From Fulvimarina endophytica (GTDB taxonomy: Bacteria; Pseudomonadota; Alphaproteobacteria; Rhizobiales; Rhizobiaceae): DNA of 64,000 nt. Positions 10,400-21,158 of the stretch are shown piece by piece (the first letter of the stretch is position 1; each line of letters begins with the position of its first letter). The position numbers and the translations under genes were made by a program. The DNA is taken from NCBI RefSeq assembly GCF_003403015.1, contig NZ_QURL01000004.1, positions 62,001-126,000 of the forward strand. The letters run 5' to 3'. Under the pieces are notes generated by a model. The model had not been told where the DNA came from. It saw only the letters and a list, made by a program, of their open reading frames with translations, and did no database searches.

Positions 10400-10425
10400 A
10401 AAGCCGTCCCATCGGGGGCGGCTTT
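10400..10425 (+). terminator. Terminator after the CsbD-family gene
   Basis: An 11-bp stem (10400-10410 with 10415-10425, one G-T pair) closes an ATCG loop, with AAA on the left and TTT on the right. It sits 40 bases after the csbD-like stop. The rest of the 303-base gap up to the IorA-like gene shows no other gene and should carry that operon's promoter. Confidence 0.75.
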
Positions 10426-10663
10426 GTCGCATCCGGGGGTTGAACGCGCCTTCCCTCCCGCCGGTCACCACGCCGCCGCGTTTCGTCTGCCGCACTTGCG
10501 AAACGCTCTAAAAAGCGTAGTCTTTTCCCGACAGCCGAACGCCCCTCTCGCTCGTGCCTCTCTCCGTTGCCGCGGAGCGACGCGCGAGCCGAACGCGTTC
10601 GGCACGAGGACGATGGGGCCGACGGCTCCGAAGGTCCGTCTACCAGACGACAAGGAACGCGCG

Positions 10664-11122
10664 ATGGTCTCTTTCACCCTCAACGGCGAGGACCGCCAGT
10701 TCGACGGCGACCCCGAAACCCCGCTTCTCTGGGTCCTGCGCGACGCGGAACGGCTCACCGGCACGAAGTATGGCTGCGGCATCGCCCAGTGCGGCGCCTG
10801 CACCGTTCATGTGGACGGCATGACGCGGCGCTCCTGCATCACGCCGATCTCGACCCTCGAAGGCTCCACGGTCACCACGATCGAAGGTGTCGAGGGCCCC
10901 GAAGCCGAAGCGGTCCAGGCCGCATGGACGGCCATCGACGTTCCGCAGTGCGGCTACTGCCAGTCCGGACAGATCATGTCCGCCGTCTCGCTCCTCCAGA
11001 TGAACCCGAAGCCCAGCGACGAGGATATCGACGGCGCCATGGCCGGGAACATCTGCCGGTGCGCGACCTATCAGAGAATTCGTCAGGCGATCCACGATGC
11101 CGCCGACAAGATGGAGGCGTAA
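10664..11122 (+). CDS. iorA: (2Fe-2S)-binding subunit of a molybdenum hydroxylase (isoquinoline 1-oxidoreductase alpha type)
   Basis: 152 residues from the ATG at 10664 with AAGGA seven bases upstream. The N-terminal plant-type ferredoxin domain has C-G-I-A-Q-C-G-A-C followed by a fourth Cys. The C-terminal helical domain has C-G-Y-C-Q-S-G and C-R-C, so both [2Fe-2S] clusters are complete. It passes electrons from the molybdopterin subunit, the next gene (spacing 4 bases), to a downstream acceptor. The substrate is unknown; iorA-like names cover many aldehyde and N-heterocycle oxidases. Confidence 0.9.
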   Translation: MVSFTLNGEDRQFDGDPETPLLWVLRDAERLTGTKYGCGIAQCGACTVHVDGMTRRSCITPISTLEGSTVTTIEGVEGPEAEAVQAAWTAIDVPQCGYCQSGQIMSAVSLLQMNPKPSDEDIDGAMAGNICRCATYQRIRQAIHDAADKMEA

Positions 11123-11126
11123 GACC

Positions 11127-13319
<2,193 letters not shown>

Positions 13320-13338
13320 GCGTTCGGGCCACCGCGAG

Positions 13339-13360
13339 GACGGGCGCCTTCGCGCCCGTC
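13339..13360 (+). terminator. Hairpin between iorB and the cytochrome c gene
   Basis: A perfect 9-bp GC-rich stem (13339-13347 with 13352-13360) with a CTTC loop and no T run. It could be a weak terminator or attenuator, or a stabilising 3' end for the iorAB message. Confidence 0.45.
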
Positions 13361-13525
13361 GCGCATATCCCGAATACAGACGGCGAGCGGCGGTCCCGAA
13401 ACCGCCCTTCGCACCATCTTCTTCGATCCGCCGGGGCGTTTCACACACCCCCGGACCTGCCTCAGGCCCAGCCGTTCCCGACGCCGAGCCGACCGTTCTT
13501 CCGACAGCATAAAGAGAGTTCAGAC

Positions 13526-14218
13526 GTGAAACGCGCCCTTCGATCCGGTTCCGCGAGCCTCGCTCTCGCCCTGACCCTGACACTTCTGGCGAACCCGATC
13601 GCGAGCTTCGCGCAGGATCGCAACCCGGCGACCGGAGAAGCCTCGCAGCCGATCGCACCGCCGGACGAGCCCTCCGGCCTCAGACCGGTCTCCGATTTCG
13701 ATCAGATCGCTGACGAGACCGAGCGTTCGATCGCGATCTTCCAGGAAACCGGCAAGGTGCTCCAGCATCCGCGCTGCGTGAACTGCCATCCGGCCGGCAA
13801 CAGCCCGCTGCAGAACATGGGGATGAACCCGCATCAGCCTCCGGTTCAGCGTGGGGAGGCAAATTTCGGCGTTCCCGGCATGATGTGCAACACCTGCCAC
13901 GGGCCAGAGAATGTGAAGGTCGTCGGTCAGAGCGCGGACATCAAGTCGATCCCCGGCAATCCGAACTGGCATCTGGCGCCGATCGAGATGGCGTGGGAGG
14001 GCAAGTCGCTCGCCGAGATCTGCACGCAGATCAAGGACGAGAACCGCAATGGCGGCCTCGACCTTGCGGCTCTCGTGGACCACATGGCGCATGACGATCT
14101 GGTCGGCTGGGGCTGGAACCCGGGAGAAGGACGAGAGCCGGTTCCGGGCACGCAGGAACGGTTCGGCGAACTCTACGCCGCGTGGGCTGCGACCGGCGCG
14201 CACTGCCCGGCCGAGTGA
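13526..14218 (+). CDS. Periplasmic diheme c-type cytochrome
   Basis: 230 residues from a GTG at 13526 with AAAGAGAG upstream. Residues 1-30 are a signal peptide ending A-S-F-A-Q. Two heme-binding motifs are seen, C-V-N-C-H and C-N-T-C-H, about 40 residues apart. Its place 206 bases after iorB matches clusters where an isoquinoline-oxidoreductase-type enzyme feeds a dedicated cytochrome. It probably accepts electrons from IorAB in the periplasm. The region after residue 150 is W-rich and not a recognised domain. Confidence 0.85.
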   Translation: MKRALRSGSASLALALTLTLLANPIASFAQDRNPATGEASQPIAPPDEPSGLRPVSDFDQIADETERSIAIFQETGKVLQHPRCVNCHPAGNSPLQNMGMNPHQPPVQRGEANFGVPGMMCNTCHGPENVKVVGQSADIKSIPGNPNWHLAPIEMAWEGKSLAEICTQIKDENRNGGLDLAALVDHMAHDDLVGWGWNPGEGREPVPGTQERFGELYAAWAATGAHCPAE

Positions 14219-14419
14219 GGGCGCGCCGGGCCGGAGGCGCAGGCCCGTCGGCTTGACGCCTCGCGCGCGACGTCGGAGACTGGCCGTCCGGTTTCGCCGG
14301 GCGGCACTGTCGCCCTCGTCCGGGTGATCCGATATCCGGACCGGAAACGGCAGAAGGCAGCTCTTCTCGACAAGGGACCGGACGGAACGCAGGTCCAAGC
14401 CACTGATCGGAGGCGCGCC

Positions 14420-15007
14420 GTGTCCCATGAGCCGCAAGCTTCGAACGCAGCCGGCCTTTTCGACGAGAACGGGGTCGCCGTGGGTCTGCCGCAGCGGGCC
14501 CGCTATGCGCCCACCTCGCGGGTCTTCCATTGGATCGTCGCGGCTCTGGTTCTCGTCGTCTGGCCCATGGGAATGGTCATCGCCTTCGTCGCCGACGAAC
14601 ACAAGACCGCGTTCTACCTCCTGCACGAGTCCTTCGGCTTCCTCGTCCTCTGGCTCATGCTGGCGCGCCTTGCCGTCCGGCTGATCCGAGGAGCCCCGTC
14701 CCCGCAACCGATGCCCTCATGGCAGAAGCGCATGGCTGGCGTCGTGCACATCGCGCTCTATGCAGCGCTGATCGCCATGCCGATCTTCGGCTTCCTCGCC
14801 ACGAACGCCTTCGGTTTCCCCCTGAGCCTGTTCGGTATCCTTCCGATCCCGAGCCCGGTGGGAAAGAACGACGATCTCGCCAAAATCTTCATGACGGTTC
14901 ACGTCACGCTCGGCTGGACGATCCTCGTCCTCTTCGTGCTGCATCTCGGCGGCGTGCTCCACCACCACCTGATCCGTCGTGACGCGGTGCTCTACCGGAT
15001 GACCTGA
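14420..15007 (+). CDS. Cytochrome b561 family membrane protein
   Basis: 195 residues from a GTG at 14420 with GGAGG six bases upstream; an in-frame ATG at 14324 has no ribosome binding site and would add a non-membrane leader. Four transmembrane helices with heme-ligand histidines are visible: F-H-W-I near the start, L-H-E-S-F-G-F in helix 2, V-H-I-A-L-Y in helix 3 and V-H-V-T-L-G-W plus L-H-L-G in helix 4. Such proteins shuttle electrons between quinone and periplasmic carriers. Position suggests a partner of the diheme cytochrome and IorAB. Confidence 0.85.
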   Translation: MSHEPQASNAAGLFDENGVAVGLPQRARYAPTSRVFHWIVAALVLVVWPMGMVIAFVADEHKTAFYLLHESFGFLVLWLMLARLAVRLIRGAPSPQPMPSWQKRMAGVVHIALYAALIAMPIFGFLATNAFGFPLSLFGILPIPSPVGKNDDLAKIFMTVHVTLGWTILVLFVLHLGGVLHHHLIRRDAVLYRMT

Positions 15008-15031
15008 GAGGGCCACCCTGCGAAGGCCCTC
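15008..15031. terminator. Short hairpin between convergent cytochrome b561 and methyltransferase genes
   Basis: GAGGGCC at 15008-15014 pairs with GGCCCTC at 15025-15031 around a 10-base loop, directly after the b561 stop and touching the stop of the minus-strand methyltransferase. Confidence 0.45.
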
Positions 15032-15815
15032 ACGGCAGCGCGAGAAGGTCGCGATGGCCGACGAGGAGGCGTGCCCCCTGCCGCGCGGCATTTTTGCGAA
15101 ACTGTAGCCATTGGCCGGCGCGTTCGTCGCCGAGCTCGGCGCGCGCGGGTTCAGCAAAGCCGGCATGAAAGGCGTCCTGCAAAGCGAGGTCGTCGATCCC
15201 GAGATGCCAGTCGGCCTCGCGCGACCGGATTTCGAACCCCTCGCGAGCCAGCGCTTCTTCGAGAGCCTCGGCGGCCCGGCCCCCGAGACCCGGACCGAAT
15301 CCTTTGTCTCGGCCCTGATCGGCCGAGAAGGCGGCGGCGACCGCCGCGTCGTCTTCGTGGGGTCGGCCCCATTCGATACGGCCGTCGACCGTCAGTGCCG
15401 AGTAGAGGCCCGTCCGGGCCTCGCGCAGCATTCTCGCGAAATTCGAAACGAAGCGTTCCGAGACGAGATCGAAGAGGGCCGAGGCGGTGACGAGCCTTGC
15501 CCCCGCCAGGATATCGACCGTCAGGCCGGACAGATCGATCGAGCGAAAGACGACCCGTCCGCGGTCGCGCTCTTCCAGCGCGTCAGCCGCGCGGTCCAGA
15601 AGCGCCGCATCGTCGTCGACGAACACCCAGCGCGTACCCCTGCGAAGATGCGGATCGAGGGCTCGGAAGGTCGAGCCGGTTCCGCAGCCGAGATCGATCA
15701 CCGGCCCTTCGTCCGATGCGACATGATCGGCGGCCGCATGAAGAAGGTCGTCCGCCCTCGCCTTGCGATCGGCCGGTTCGCGAAGGGTGAGCCAGTCGGC
15801 TTCGAACCCGCTCAT
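15030..15815 (-). CDS. Class I SAM-dependent methyltransferase
   Basis: 261 residues. Motif I is V-I-D-L-G-C-G-T-G-S near residue 40, followed by an acidic residue after the next strand (V-F-V-D-D-D). Typical Rossmann methyltransferase. Its ATG overlaps the glycosyltransferase stop by ATGA, so it is the last gene of the dehydrogenase / pterin synthase / glycosyltransferase / methyltransferase operon. It probably methylates the product of that pathway or an intermediate. Substrate unknown. Confidence 0.8.
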   Translation of the reverse strand: MSGFEADWLTLREPADRKARADDLLHAAADHVASDEGPVIDLGCGTGSTFRALDPHLRRGTRWVFVDDDAALLDRAADALEERDRGRVVFRSIDLSGLTVDILAGARLVTASALFDLVSERFVSNFARMLREARTGLYSALTVDGRIEWGRPHEDDAAVAAAFSADQGRDKGFGPGLGGRAAEALEEALAREGFEIRSREADWHLGIDDLALQDAFHAGFAEPARAELGDERAGQWLQFRKNAARQGARLLVGHRDLLALP

Positions 15816-16858
15816 GCGGCGATCTCCTTCAGCGCCTGGCTGATCGCGCGCGCCGATTGCGCCCAGGTCGGAAGCCGTGAGCCGGCGGCGTAGGCACCAT
15901 CTGCGAACCGGCGGCGCCGGTCCTTGTCGTCAATCATGCGTTCGAGCCCCCCTGCGAGTGCCGGGATGTCGCCTGGCTCGACGAGGATGCCCGCCTCGGG
16001 TGGCACCACGTCCGGCACCGCGCCGGCCCGGGTCCCGACGATCGGCAAGCCATGGGACATCGCCTCGGCAAAGACCATTCCATAACCTTCGTGCCGGGTC
16101 GCGAGTGCGAAGATGTCCGCCGACCCGTAGGCCTCTTCGAGATCGGGAAGCGCGCCGGCGATTTCGATCCGGTCCGCCAGATCGCGATCCGCGATCAGGC
16201 TCTCGAGCTTTCGGGCGTGGCCGGGGTCGCGGGTGGCATCGCCAACGATGCGGCATCGCCAGTCCCGATCGCGCAAGGTTGCGAGCGCCGAGACGAGATC
16301 GGCGTGGCCCTTGCGCTCGACGAGGCTCCCGATGGAGAGGATGACCGGCGCGCCTGCCGAGCCGCTCGAACGCTCGGACTTCTGCGTTCCGGGAGGCGCG
16401 ACCGTGATCCGGTCGCCCTCGATCCCGAAGCCGCGCTGGAGATCGCGGCCCGTCGCCGCGCTCGTGACCACGATCGCATGGGCGGCGGCCAGTGCCCGAC
16501 CCTCGCTCGCCCGAAGCTCCGCCGCGCGCCCGGCCGCGATGCCGGTCTCCAGATGGAGCGGGTGATGCACGAGGGCTGCGAGCCGGAGGCGGCTGGCCTC
16601 GCGCTCGGCAAGTTCAGGCAGAACGCCGTATGCGAGCCCGTCGACGAAGACGGTGGTTCCATCGGGGAGCGCTGCGAAGAGGTCGCCTGCCCTGCGGAGA
16701 TCCTCGGGCGCCGGGTCGGGAAAGCTTGCCGGCAGTTGCAGATGCGTGACCGACCAGCCGAGCCCTTCGAGCTCGGCGATCATCCGTCGGTCATAGGCGT
16801 AGCCGCCGGTCTTGGTTTCGAGATCGCCGGGGATGGCGAAGACGAAACTCGCTGTCAA
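15812..16858 (-). CDS. Glycosyltransferase family 4 (GT-B fold)
   Basis: 348 residues. The C-terminal half has the E-x7-E motif (H-E-G-Y-G-M-V-F-A-E-A-M) followed by G-L-P-I-V-G-T, typical of GT4 retaining enzymes that use nucleotide sugars. The N-terminus begins with a hydrophobic strand and G-G-Y-A-Y-D. It overlaps the pterin-synthase-like gene upstream and the methyltransferase downstream, both by ATGA, so the four genes are translated as a unit. It likely attaches a sugar to the pathway product. Confidence 0.88.
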   Translation of the reverse strand: MTASFVFAIPGDLETKTGGYAYDRRMIAELEGLGWSVTHLQLPASFPDPAPEDLRRAGDLFAALPDGTTVFVDGLAYGVLPELAEREASRLRLAALVHHPLHLETGIAAGRAAELRASEGRALAAAHAIVVTSAATGRDLQRGFGIEGDRITVAPPGTQKSERSSGSAGAPVILSIGSLVERKGHADLVSALATLRDRDWRCRIVGDATRDPGHARKLESLIADRDLADRIEIAGALPDLEEAYGSADIFALATRHEGYGMVFAEAMSHGLPIVGTRAGAVPDVVPPEAGILVEPGDIPALAGGLERMIDDKDRRRRFADGAYAAGSRLPTWAQSARAISQALKEIAA

Positions 16859-17253
16859 AGCGATGCCTCGTACCAGGCGCGGGCGACCTGGGACTCATGG
16901 AGGCGCACCCGGAGCTTGGCGACCCGGCCGCCAGCCTCGCCCATGCGCCCCCCGGCGATTGCTTCGGCGATCTTTCGATGGATATGCCGGGCGAGGAACT
17001 CGGTCGTCGTCACCTTGCCCGAGAACTCTGAGATCTCGTCGAGATTCTGGTAGTTCAGCGGCCGAAGAACTTCTTTCAGGATGTCCGTTGCCGCGCCGAT
17101 ATCGACGGCGAGGCCGTCCTCGTCGAGATCCTCGGTGAAGAAGGCCGCATCCACGGTTAAGGTCGCGCCGTGCATGCCCTGGGCGGGCCCGAAGACCGGA
17201 CGCGGCAGGGAATGGGCGATCATGATGTGGTCGGTCACTTCGACTGCGAACAT
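16855..17253 (-). CDS. 6-pyruvoyl-tetrahydropterin synthase/QueD-like protein with altered active site
   Basis: 132 residues, the usual length for the T-fold family. H14 and H28 match two of the three zinc ligands (A-H-S-L and M-H-G-A), but the third position is Ala30 where family members have H-G-H. There is no cysteine anywhere, and P-L-N67-Y68-Q-N-L replaces the P-L-D-H-x-N-L of the Asp-His part of the triad. The pterin-binding glutamates are kept: E85 in T-T-T-E and E120 near the C-terminus. The fold and pterin pocket are likely kept, while standard PTPS or QueD chemistry is unlikely. It sits between a dehydrogenase gene (6-base gap) and the glycosyltransferase. Confidence 0.8.
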   Translation of the reverse strand: MFAVEVTDHIMIAHSLPRPVFGPAQGMHGATLTVDAAFFTEDLDEDGLAVDIGAATDILKEVLRPLNYQNLDEISEFSGKVTTTEFLARHIHRKIAEAIAGGRMGEAGGRVAKLRVRLHESQVARAWYEASL

Positions 17254-17259
17254 GTGGGG

Positions 17260-18258
17260 TCAGGCCTTTTCGTATCGGATGCGGTGGCAGAGCGTTGCGG
17301 GGTCGTCGAGAATGCCGAGATAGGCCCCGGGAAGCTCGGCGAAGGGGGTCTCGCCGGAGATGAGGACGTCGAGACGCTCGTCGGCAAGGAGCGACAGCGC
17401 GAGGTCGAGGCGGCGCGCATGGGTCCAGCGGGCCCGGCGGGCAGACGGAAGGTGGCCGACCTGGCTGCCGATGAGGGACAGGCGGCGGGAATGGAAGGCG
17501 CCGCCGAGGGGAACCTCGATCGCGCGCTCGCCATACCAGCTCGCCTCGACGATCCGCGCCTCGAAACCGGCACAGGCGATGGCTGTCGAAAGACCGCTCG
17601 CGGACGCACTGGCATGGATCACGATGTCGCAGTCGGACGGCGCCGAATCCGGCCCCACGAAGGAAAGACCGAGCGCACGCGCGGGGCCGGCTTTCGCGTC
17701 GTCGATATCGACGAGAGTGACGGACGTGCCGGGGATCGCCGCCGCAAAATAGGCCGTGAGAAGGCCGACCGTTCCGGCTCCCACGACGGCAACCGTATCG
17801 CCGGGCTGGACCGATGCGTCCCAGACGATGTTGAGCGCCGTCTCCATGTTGGCGGCAAGAACGGCGCGGGAGAGCGGCACGTCTTCAGGCACCGGGCGGA
17901 GCGCCTCGACGGGCAGGACCGCATGGCTCTGATGGGGGCAGAGGCAGAAGACGGACCGGCCGAGCCAGCCGGGCGGTCCGTCCTCGACGAGGCCTGCCAG
18001 GCAATAGCCGTAGCTGACGGGAAACGGGAACTCGCCGGACTGGAACGGCGCGCGCATGCGCTCGTATTCGGATGGTGGAACCTGTCCCGCGCTGACGAGA
18101 CGCTCGGTACCGCGACTGATCGCGCTGAAGCGGGCGGCGACGAGCGCTTCGCTCGGACCTGGAGCCGGCAGCGACAGGGGGCGCAAGGCCGGGTGGTTCG
18201 GAGCCTCCAGCCAGAGCGCATGGGCATCGATCGCCGCCCGGCGGGCACCGTCGCTCAC
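17260..18258 (-). CDS. Zinc-type alcohol dehydrogenase (MDR superfamily)
   Basis: About 332 residues if the GTG at 18258 is used (AAGG eight bases upstream); a second GTG at 18294 would add 12 residues. The nucleotide-binding motif V-A-V-V-G-A-G-T-V-G-L-L-T-A lies in the middle, followed by V-D-I-D. The N-terminal catalytic domain has S-R-G-T-E-R and C-L-C-P-H-Q. It is a distant, atypical MDR without the structural zinc cysteine cluster. First gene of the four-gene minus-strand operon, divergent from the GTP cyclohydrolase II gene, with which it shares a short promoter region. Confidence 0.8.
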   Translation of the reverse strand: MSDGARRAAIDAHALWLEAPNHPALRPLSLPAPGPSEALVAARFSAISRGTERLVSAGQVPPSEYERMRAPFQSGEFPFPVSYGYCLAGLVEDGPPGWLGRSVFCLCPHQSHAVLPVEALRPVPEDVPLSRAVLAANMETALNIVWDASVQPGDTVAVVGAGTVGLLTAYFAAAIPGTSVTLVDIDDAKAGPARALGLSFVGPDSAPSDCDIVIHASASASGLSTAIACAGFEARIVEASWYGERAIEVPLGGAFHSRRLSLIGSQVGHLPSARRARWTHARRLDLALSLLADERLDVLISGETPFAELPGAYLGILDDPATLCHRIRYEKA

Positions 18259-18434
18259 GCGCCGAACCTTCGCCGGACGACGAGAGGCGGGCACTGCCGG
18301 TCATTCTCACGCAATTGTTGGGCCGAGACGGTCATGACGCCGAAAATGTCCCACCCGGGGCATTTGTCAAAGGTGCAGGGCAAGCCTACGTCTTCCATAC
18401 TATGACAGTTTCACGAACCCCGGACGCACCGTCG

Positions 18435-19571
18435 ATGTCGAACAAGGCCGAAAATCGCAACGGCGAACCGATGACCATGCTCGACCCTTGCGATGTGGCG
18501 CGCCGGGCCTGCGAGATCGCCGGGGCCGAACTGCGTTTCGGGCGTCCAGTGGTGCTCGTGGGCGAGCAAAACTACGCGGCGCTCGCGCTCGATACGGCGA
18601 CTTCGGGGGATTTCGACCGGTTCGCGCAGGTGACGGGCGGCAAACATATGCTGTTTCTGACGGCCGAGCGCAGCCACGCGCTGGGTCTTGCCAGGCCGAA
18701 GGGCGTGCTCGTTCCACTGGCGGGCGTCTCGCATGCGGCGGCCTGCGAACTCGGCTACCGGATGAAGAGCCCGGTGCCGACGAATTTCGAGGACGCACCG
18801 GAGGAACTCGCGGCGCTCACCGCGCTGTCCTCAATCGCCCTGCTCCTGCCCGCTCTCGTGGTCGCCCGGATCGAACCGGACGAACCGGCTTTCGCGGGCG
18901 TGACGCGGATCACGGCGAGGGAGATCGCGGTCTCCGGCGAGGCGGAGAGCCGCTACGAGATGATGGCCCGCACCGAAGTCCCCCTCCGGGATGTCGACAA
19001 GGCGGAGTTCGTCGTCTTCCGCGGCGGTCTGTCGCAGCGCGATCAGGTGGCCATCGTGGTCGGCGATCCCGATGTCGAACGCTCGGTCCCGATCCGCATC
19101 CATTCGTCCTGCATCACGGGCGATCTGTTCGGCTCGCTGAAATGCGATTGCGGCGACCAGTTGCGCGAGGGCCTGCGGCTGATCCAGGCGCGGGGCGGCG
19201 GCGTTCTCATCTATCTCGATCAGGAAGGACGCGGCACGGGTATCGGCGCGAAGATGATGGCTTACGGCTATCAGGCGCACGGCCTCGACACGATCGATGC
19301 GGACGAGACGCTCGGTTTCGGTCCCGATCTGAGGCGCTACGGCGCCGCCGTCGCAATGCTGAAGGCACTCGGCATCGCCAAGGTCGAGCTTCTGACGAAC
19401 AACCCGACCAAGGCCGCATTTCTGGAAAATGCCGGGATTTCCGTGACCCGGCGCACTTCGGTTCTCGGAGAGGTGACGAACGAGAACCAGGCCTATCTGA
19501 CGACCAAGGCCATGCGGGCCGGGCACCAGCTGGATGTGAGGGCCATCGCCCAGGCACTCGTCGCCAAATGA
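18435..19571 (+). CDS. ribA: GTP cyclohydrolase II with degenerate N-terminal DHBP-synthase-like domain
   Basis: About 378 residues; the ATG at 18435 is provisional, as no candidate start (18402, 18435, 18471) has a strong Shine-Dalgarno. The C-terminal 200 residues carry the zinc site C-I-T-G-D-L-F-G-S-L-K-C-D-C-G and the G-R-G-T-G-I-G loop. The enzyme opens GTP to a 2,5-diamino-pyrimidinone ribotide, first step of riboflavin synthesis. The N-terminal half resembles DHBP synthase in layout, but the acidic E-x-E-D cluster of the active site is not seen. It overlaps the next gene by ATGA, tying it to the glycolipid-like cluster rather than to rib genes. Confidence 0.9.
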   Translation: MSNKAENRNGEPMTMLDPCDVARRACEIAGAELRFGRPVVLVGEQNYAALALDTATSGDFDRFAQVTGGKHMLFLTAERSHALGLARPKGVLVPLAGVSHAAACELGYRMKSPVPTNFEDAPEELAALTALSSIALLLPALVVARIEPDEPAFAGVTRITAREIAVSGEAESRYEMMARTEVPLRDVDKAEFVVFRGGLSQRDQVAIVVGDPDVERSVPIRIHSSCITGDLFGSLKCDCGDQLREGLRLIQARGGGVLIYLDQEGRGTGIGAKMMAYGYQAHGLDTIDADETLGFGPDLRRYGAAVAMLKALGIAKVELLTNNPTKAAFLENAGISVTRRTSVLGEVTNENQAYLTTKAMRAGHQLDVRAIAQALVAK

Positions 19572-20395
19572 GCGAAAGCAGCGAAGGCGGCAGGCCTCTC
19601 ATCCGCACCGTCGTCGATGGTCGCCTGCGTTTCGACGTGCGCCCGGTGCTTCTGGAAGCGCTCGCGATCCTCTCGCTGATCGGGCTGGCGCTCGCGGCGA
19701 TCTCACCGTTTCTGGCGAAGATCGCAGGGTCCGACTGGCGGTTCGTCGCAACCTCTCTCGCGGTCTATCTGGCGATCGCCGGGACCGCTGCGGCCGGTCT
19801 CGGCGCTCATCCTCATTCGCGCTTCGGCCCGGCCAACATCATCACCAGCGTCAGGGCCGCGTTGACGGCGCTCGTCGCCGCGTCCCTGATCCATATCGGT
19901 CACGTGGAAAGCAAGGGGGGAGCCGACCTCGCCTGGGGTCTTGCGGCCCTCGTCGCCTGCGCGCTCCTCCTCGACGGCGTCGACGGCTACGCCGCACGGC
20001 GTACGCGTCTCCAGTCCCGCTTCGGAGCCCGCTTCGACATGGAGGTGGATGCGCTGATGATCTTCCTCCTCTCCCTCGTCGCCTTCGCCTCCGGCAAGGC
20101 GGGGGCTTTCGTCCTCGCCCTCGGGGGGATGCGATACGCATATCTCGCTCTGCATGCGCTGGTGCCGCGCCTGCCCTCGACCCTTGCGCCGAGCCTTCTC
20201 AGAAAGGTCGTCTGCGTCATCCAGGTCGCGGCCCTCTGCGCCATCGTCACTCCGGTCGTCGCCCCGCCCCTCTCCGATGCGATCGCGCTCGGCGCGCTGC
20301 TTCTCCTCTCGGTGTCCTTCGCCCGCGATCTCTTCGCGCAGGTCATGATGCTCGTGCATGGTGACGGTGCGGAGCGGGAAGCGCAGTCGCGATGA
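19568..20395 (+). CDS. CDP-alcohol phosphatidyltransferase family membrane protein
   Basis: 275 residues. The complete catalytic motif D-x2-D-G-x2-A-R-x8-G-x3-D-x3-D is present (from D-G-V-D-G-Y-A-A-R to F-D-M-E-V-D, about residues 137-162). Around it are 6-7 hydrophobic helices. These enzymes transfer a phospho-alcohol from a CDP donor to a second alcohol to make phospholipid head groups. Its ATG overlaps the ribA stop and its stop overlaps the FkbM-type start, both as ATGA, which implies co-translation. Confidence 0.88.
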   Translation: MSESSEGGRPLIRTVVDGRLRFDVRPVLLEALAILSLIGLALAAISPFLAKIAGSDWRFVATSLAVYLAIAGTAAAGLGAHPHSRFGPANIITSVRAALTALVAASLIHIGHVESKGGADLAWGLAALVACALLLDGVDGYAARRTRLQSRFGARFDMEVDALMIFLLSLVAFASGKAGAFVLALGGMRYAYLALHALVPRLPSTLAPSLLRKVVCVIQVAALCAIVTPVVAPPLSDAIALGALLLLSVSFARDLFAQVMMLVHGDGAEREAQSR

Positions 20396-21156
20396 TCGGG
20401 CGCCTTCGCCCATGGCTCGGCCTGGCACGCTCGCTGTTCGTCTATCACGGCCAGCCCTGGCGGGTGATCGGCCTGCGCCGGTTCATGCGCGAACTCGTTG
20501 CGCCGGGCGCCCTCGCCTTCGATATCGGCGCCCATGCCGGCAACCGCACGCTCGCCCTTTCGAAGGCGGGCGCACGGGTCATCGCGCTCGAACCCCAGCC
20601 GCGCTTCGTCAGCCTCCTGCGCCATCTGGCGAAGGGTCGTGACATCACCGTTCGGGCGGAGGCCGTGGGCCGGACATCCGGCTCGGTGGACCTGCAGATC
20701 TCCCACGCCAATCCGACCCTTTCGAGCACGGCCGCCGGCTGGAGCGAACGGATCGGTAGTGCCGCGGGTTTCGAGACCGTCCGCTGGGATGCGAGCATTC
20801 GCGTGCCGATGGTGACGCTGGACCGGCTCGTTGCGGAATACGGACGGCCCGATTTCGTGAAGATCGACGTGGAGGGCAGCGAAGCGGACATTCTGGAGGG
20901 TCTCTCGGCGCCGCTGCCGCTGATCTCCTTCGAATATCTGCCGGCTGCCATGGATATCGCGGAGCGTTGCCTACTCCGCCTCACCGAACTCGGCTCCTAC
21001 GAATTCAATCTCGTCGTCGGCGAGACCCAGACGTTCCGTTCAGGCGAATGGGAGCCCGCGGATCGCTTCCGCGAGACGCTTCGGCGCGAGAGCCAGTCGG
21101 GTGCCTCGGGCGATGTTTACGCACGGCTCTCCTCGCCGAACGAAAGCACAGGCTGA
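20392..21156 (+). CDS. FkbM family methyltransferase
   Basis: 254 residues. The N-terminal SAM site F-D-I-G-A-H-A-G-N-R-T is followed by A-L-E-P-Q-P, and the C-terminal half has the FkbM signature D-F-V-K-I-D-V-E-G-S-E-A-D-I-L. FkbM enzymes O-methylate sugars, lipids or polyketides. It ends the ribA / CDP-alcohol transferase / FkbM operon and runs into the convergent flippase-like gene with a 2-base gap. Confidence 0.9.
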   Translation: MIGRLRPWLGLARSLFVYHGQPWRVIGLRRFMRELVAPGALAFDIGAHAGNRTLALSKAGARVIALEPQPRFVSLLRHLAKGRDITVRAEAVGRTSGSVDLQISHANPTLSSTAAGWSERIGSAAGFETVRWDASIRVPMVTLDRLVAEYGRPDFVKIDVEGSEADILEGLSAPLPLISFEYLPAAMDIAERCLLRLTELGSYEFNLVVGETQTFRSGEWEPADRFRETLRRESQSGASGDVYARLSSPNESTG

Positions 21157-21158
21157 TC

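Noticed and set aside
18488..20395. A 635-residue plus-strand open frame spanning ribA and the CDP-alcohol gene
   Set aside because: Only the part from the ATG at 19568 has a real domain. The upstream part is out of frame within ribA.
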